A DNA stretch of 23,026 bases from Cryomorphaceae bacterium (GTDB lineage: Bacteria > Bacteroidota > Bacteroidia > Flavobacteriales > Schleiferiaceae), in assembly GCA_022565745.1 (NCBI GenBank), contig JAIUMB010000016.1, forward strand, positions 1 through 23,026. The letters are read 5' to 3'. The number at the start of each line of letters is the position of its first letter. Position 1 is the first letter of the stretch. Shown piece by piece: positions 21,344 to 23,026 of this stretch. The notes below the pieces were generated by a model. The model ran no database searches. It was not told the DNA's origin and was given only the letters and a program-made list of their open reading frames with translations. The position numbers and the translations under genes are program-made.

Positions 21344-23026
21344 TTACTCAATCAAGTAAACAACCAGCTTGTTTTCAGGGGTTACGGTAATGGTGTAAAC
21401 GGAGTTGCCGTTGGGAAACAGCGCACTAAGTGTCATGTTTGCCGTACCGTAAACGGGAAATCCAGAGACCAGTTGACCATTTTCATCAAACACATAAATC
21501 TGATTTTCGTTGCTGGCAGTGGCAAAAAATCTTGGTTTTTTGTTGCCAAATACTTTGGGTGACCCGGCCATGCTTTGTTCGAGCGATATGTTAAGCGGCT
21601 TGTTTTGATCCTGCCACTTGATGCTGTTTTCGCCATATATAAGCATTTGATCATTCCAAATCTGCACCTTGGCACGATCGGGAAGCTTGCCTATGTTGAC
21701 GATGTCTTTTTTTCCACTACTGAGAACGGTCATCAGTTCTCCGTCTAGGCTAATGTTGGTGAGCTGCACGGTTTTTTCCACTACATTGGGTTGAACCTGA
21801 TAAGGGCCGTGGTGGTTTTTGGGCAGATCCACAACGCTTTTTACGCGTACCCGTCCTCGGCGATCGGTGAGATATGCTTTGTTGGATTCGGTTAAAAACA
21901 CAAGGTAGTCTTTGCTGCCAGCCACGTGGTGTTCGGGTGTGCGCTTTACTATACCATCCACTTTGTCCAGCTCCCAGCCCTTTACCGCTTTGCCCGACTT
22001 GTCGAGGTTATGGATGCGATTTCCCGTGGCATAGACAAAGCGATAATTTCTTGAATTGTCGTAGTCAAAAACGGCCAATGGCGAGGTAATGGTATCTTTC
22101 GTTTTCACGGGAAATGGATCGACGTGATTGCCGTTTCTGTCGAGAATGACCATCTGTGATGGCGTGGTAAATGCCATTTGCAATTTTCCATTTCTAAATA
22201 AGTCAACTTGCTTGATGTCGCCCAATATTTTTCCGTCAAGAGCTTTTTTCCAGAGGAGTTTCCCTGTGGTGCCAAAGAGATAAAGCACATGGTTTTCGTC
22301 TTGGACAGCAATCTCTTGTTGTTTGTTGTAGTGGTTTTTTAGGAGAAATGGACCTGCCGCTACACGAGCGGGAATGTCTGCCGACCACACGGGTTTTACA
22401 ATTTGCTCAATGCTTTCTTGATAAGCTAAGTACAATCCGGTAAAGGCCATTTTGCCCTGCGGTTGATATTGCAAACTCACATAGGGCGTATGCTCAAGCA
22501 AGGTTTCGTTTCGTTTGATGACCTCGGCCCAAGACTTCGGCATGTAGTCGTTGATAAGGCCTCTTGCTTGCTTGGGTGAAAAGGTAACTTGTACGGCGGC
22601 CTTGTCCGGTATTTTAGAAATAAAGTTTCGATAGGGGAGAGACTGACCAAGCGTACGTTCGTCGAGCACATCCGTCATAAAGTCGGTGAGCACATCAACC
22701 GTTCCAGAGAAGAAAACATAGTTGTTGTAGATCCAAGCAAATCGTGTTTCCATGGCATCAAAAGCGCGACCTGATACTGAACGCAGCCAATTGTGCTGAT
22801 TGAGCGCAAGGATTTTTTCTCCGCGGAAATAGGTGGTTTTTTCTTCATCGATGAGGGGCGCAAAAGCGTCTTTAAACCCTTCTTCGTCACGTATGCCAAA
22901 ATAGGCCACCCGTTTATGGCGCGGGTGGTTACTGCTTTCAAGGTAAATGAGTCCGTAGAAATGATCTACCCAGCGGGCAAATGCCGCTTCCAAGTCCACA
23001 TTTAATCTGTTCAGTTGATCCTGAAA
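21344..23026 (-). CDS. Beta-propeller-like protein of unknown function, 5' end cut by window edge
   Basis: The frame is open from 23026 to a TAA at 21344-21346, 560 visible codons; a GTG at 22999 is in frame but the reading continues upstream without a stop, so the true start is outside. The first 200 or so visible residues form an alpha/beta region (FARWVDHFYGLIYLES, KILALNQHNWLRSVSG). From about 215 onward there are repeated strand-turn units such as VLYLFGTTGKLLWKK, MVILDRNGNHVDPFP, IHNLDKSGKAVKGW and IYVFDENGQLVSGFP. These are blades of a PQQ-like or FG-GAP-like beta-propeller. No enzyme motif is seen. Location cannot be judged because the N-terminus is missing; an exported or membrane-anchored protein is plausible. 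It ends 61 bp before the recA start and has no terminator, so some read-through into recA is possible. Confidence 0.72.
   Translation of the reverse strand, partial: FQDQLNRLNVDLEAAFARWVDHFYGLIYLESSNHPRHKRVAYFGIRDEEGFKDAFAPLIDEEKTTYFRGEKILALNQHNWLRSVSGRAFDAMETRFAWIYNNYVFFSGTVDVLTDFMTDVLDERTLGQSLPYRNFISKIPDKAAVQVTFSPKQARGLINDYMPKSWAEVIKRNETLLEHTPYVSLQYQPQGKMAFTGLYLAYQESIEQIVKPVWSADIPARVAAGPFLLKNHYNKQQEIAVQDENHVLYLFGTTGKLLWKKALDGKILGDIKQVDLFRNGKLQMAFTTPSQMVILDRNGNHVDPFPVKTKDTITSPLAVFDYDNSRNYRFVYATGNRIHNLDKSGKAVKGWELDKVDGIVKRTPEHHVAGSKDYLVFLTESNKAYLTDRRGRVRVKSVVDLPKNHHGPYQVQPNVVEKTVQLTNISLDGELMTVLSSGKKDIVNIGKLPDRAKVQIWNDQMLIYGENSIKWQDQNKPLNISLEQSMAGSPKVFGNKKPRFFATASNENQIYVFDENGQLVSGFPVYGTANMTLSALFPNGNSVYTITVTPENKLVVYLIE

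Noticed and set aside
1..23026. Search for CRISPR arrays, insertion sequences, phage genes or a defence island
   Set aside because: No regularly spaced repeats, transposase or integrase motifs, or nuclease/helicase clusters were seen. The S1/P1 nuclease is a secreted scavenging type, not a defence effector.

Overview
This window reads as chromosomal core sequence of a Bacteroidota bacterium, most likely a marine-type member of Flavobacteriia or a close relative (inference). The signs are a fused CcoN-CcoO oxidase subunit, a type IX secretion (T9SS) cargo with a type B sorting domain beside a PorP/SprF protein, the two-part YeeE/YedE pair, a PID-CTERM-like small protein, and at least ten copies of the Bacteroidota -7 promoter box TAnnTTTG at sensible distances from starts. 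No insertion sequence, phage gene, CRISPR array or clear horizontally acquired island is visible.

Layout, left to right. 1-3342 (minus strand): a ccoS-ccoNO-ccoQ-ccoP operon for a cbb3-type high-affinity oxidase, running off the left edge, with a promoter and an FNR/CRP-type palindrome upstream. 3494-6974 (minus): a two-gene T9SS unit made of a surface Ig-like protein with a type B C-terminal sorting domain and a PorP/SprF protein carrying a coiled coil and a SPOR domain. 7218-8808: a GAF protein (free methionine sulfoxide reductase type), leucyl/phenylalanyl-tRNA-protein transferase (aat) and dihydrofolate reductase (folA). 8894-9076: tRNA-Val(UAC) with its own promoter and terminator. 9176-11896: lptB, divergent from a universal-stress-protein plus split YeeE/YedE transporter operon. 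12104-13755: a 56-residue PID-CTERM-like protein and glutamate dehydrogenase (gdhA). 13881-19132 (minus): prmA followed by a 1466-residue exported protein of unknown function. 19188-19287 (minus): the 4.5S-type SRP RNA. 19326-23026 (minus): a secreted S1/P1 nuclease with an unusual hairpin leader, recA with a palindrome over its promoter, and a truncated beta-propeller-like protein.

How the genes relate. Most are housekeeping neighbours rather than one pathway. Two units are coherent: the cbb3 oxidase operon (low-oxygen respiration) and the T9SS cargo/PorP pair (cell-surface attachment). The oxidase operon and the lptB/usp intergenic region both carry a GTGA-N6-TCA palindrome, which suggests, but does not prove, common control by a CRP/FNR-family regulator.

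I see no complete new defence or mobile system. The best candidates for undescribed biology are the 1466-residue exported protein with an internal repeat, the SPOR-fused PorP protein, the PID-CTERM-like small protein, the terminator-like hairpin in the nuclease leader, and the palindromes at the recA and gdhA promoters. Several proteins have an upstream in-frame TTG, GTG or other start. For aat, lptB, prmA and recA I chose the downstream ATG because the promoter box lies on or after the upstream start.
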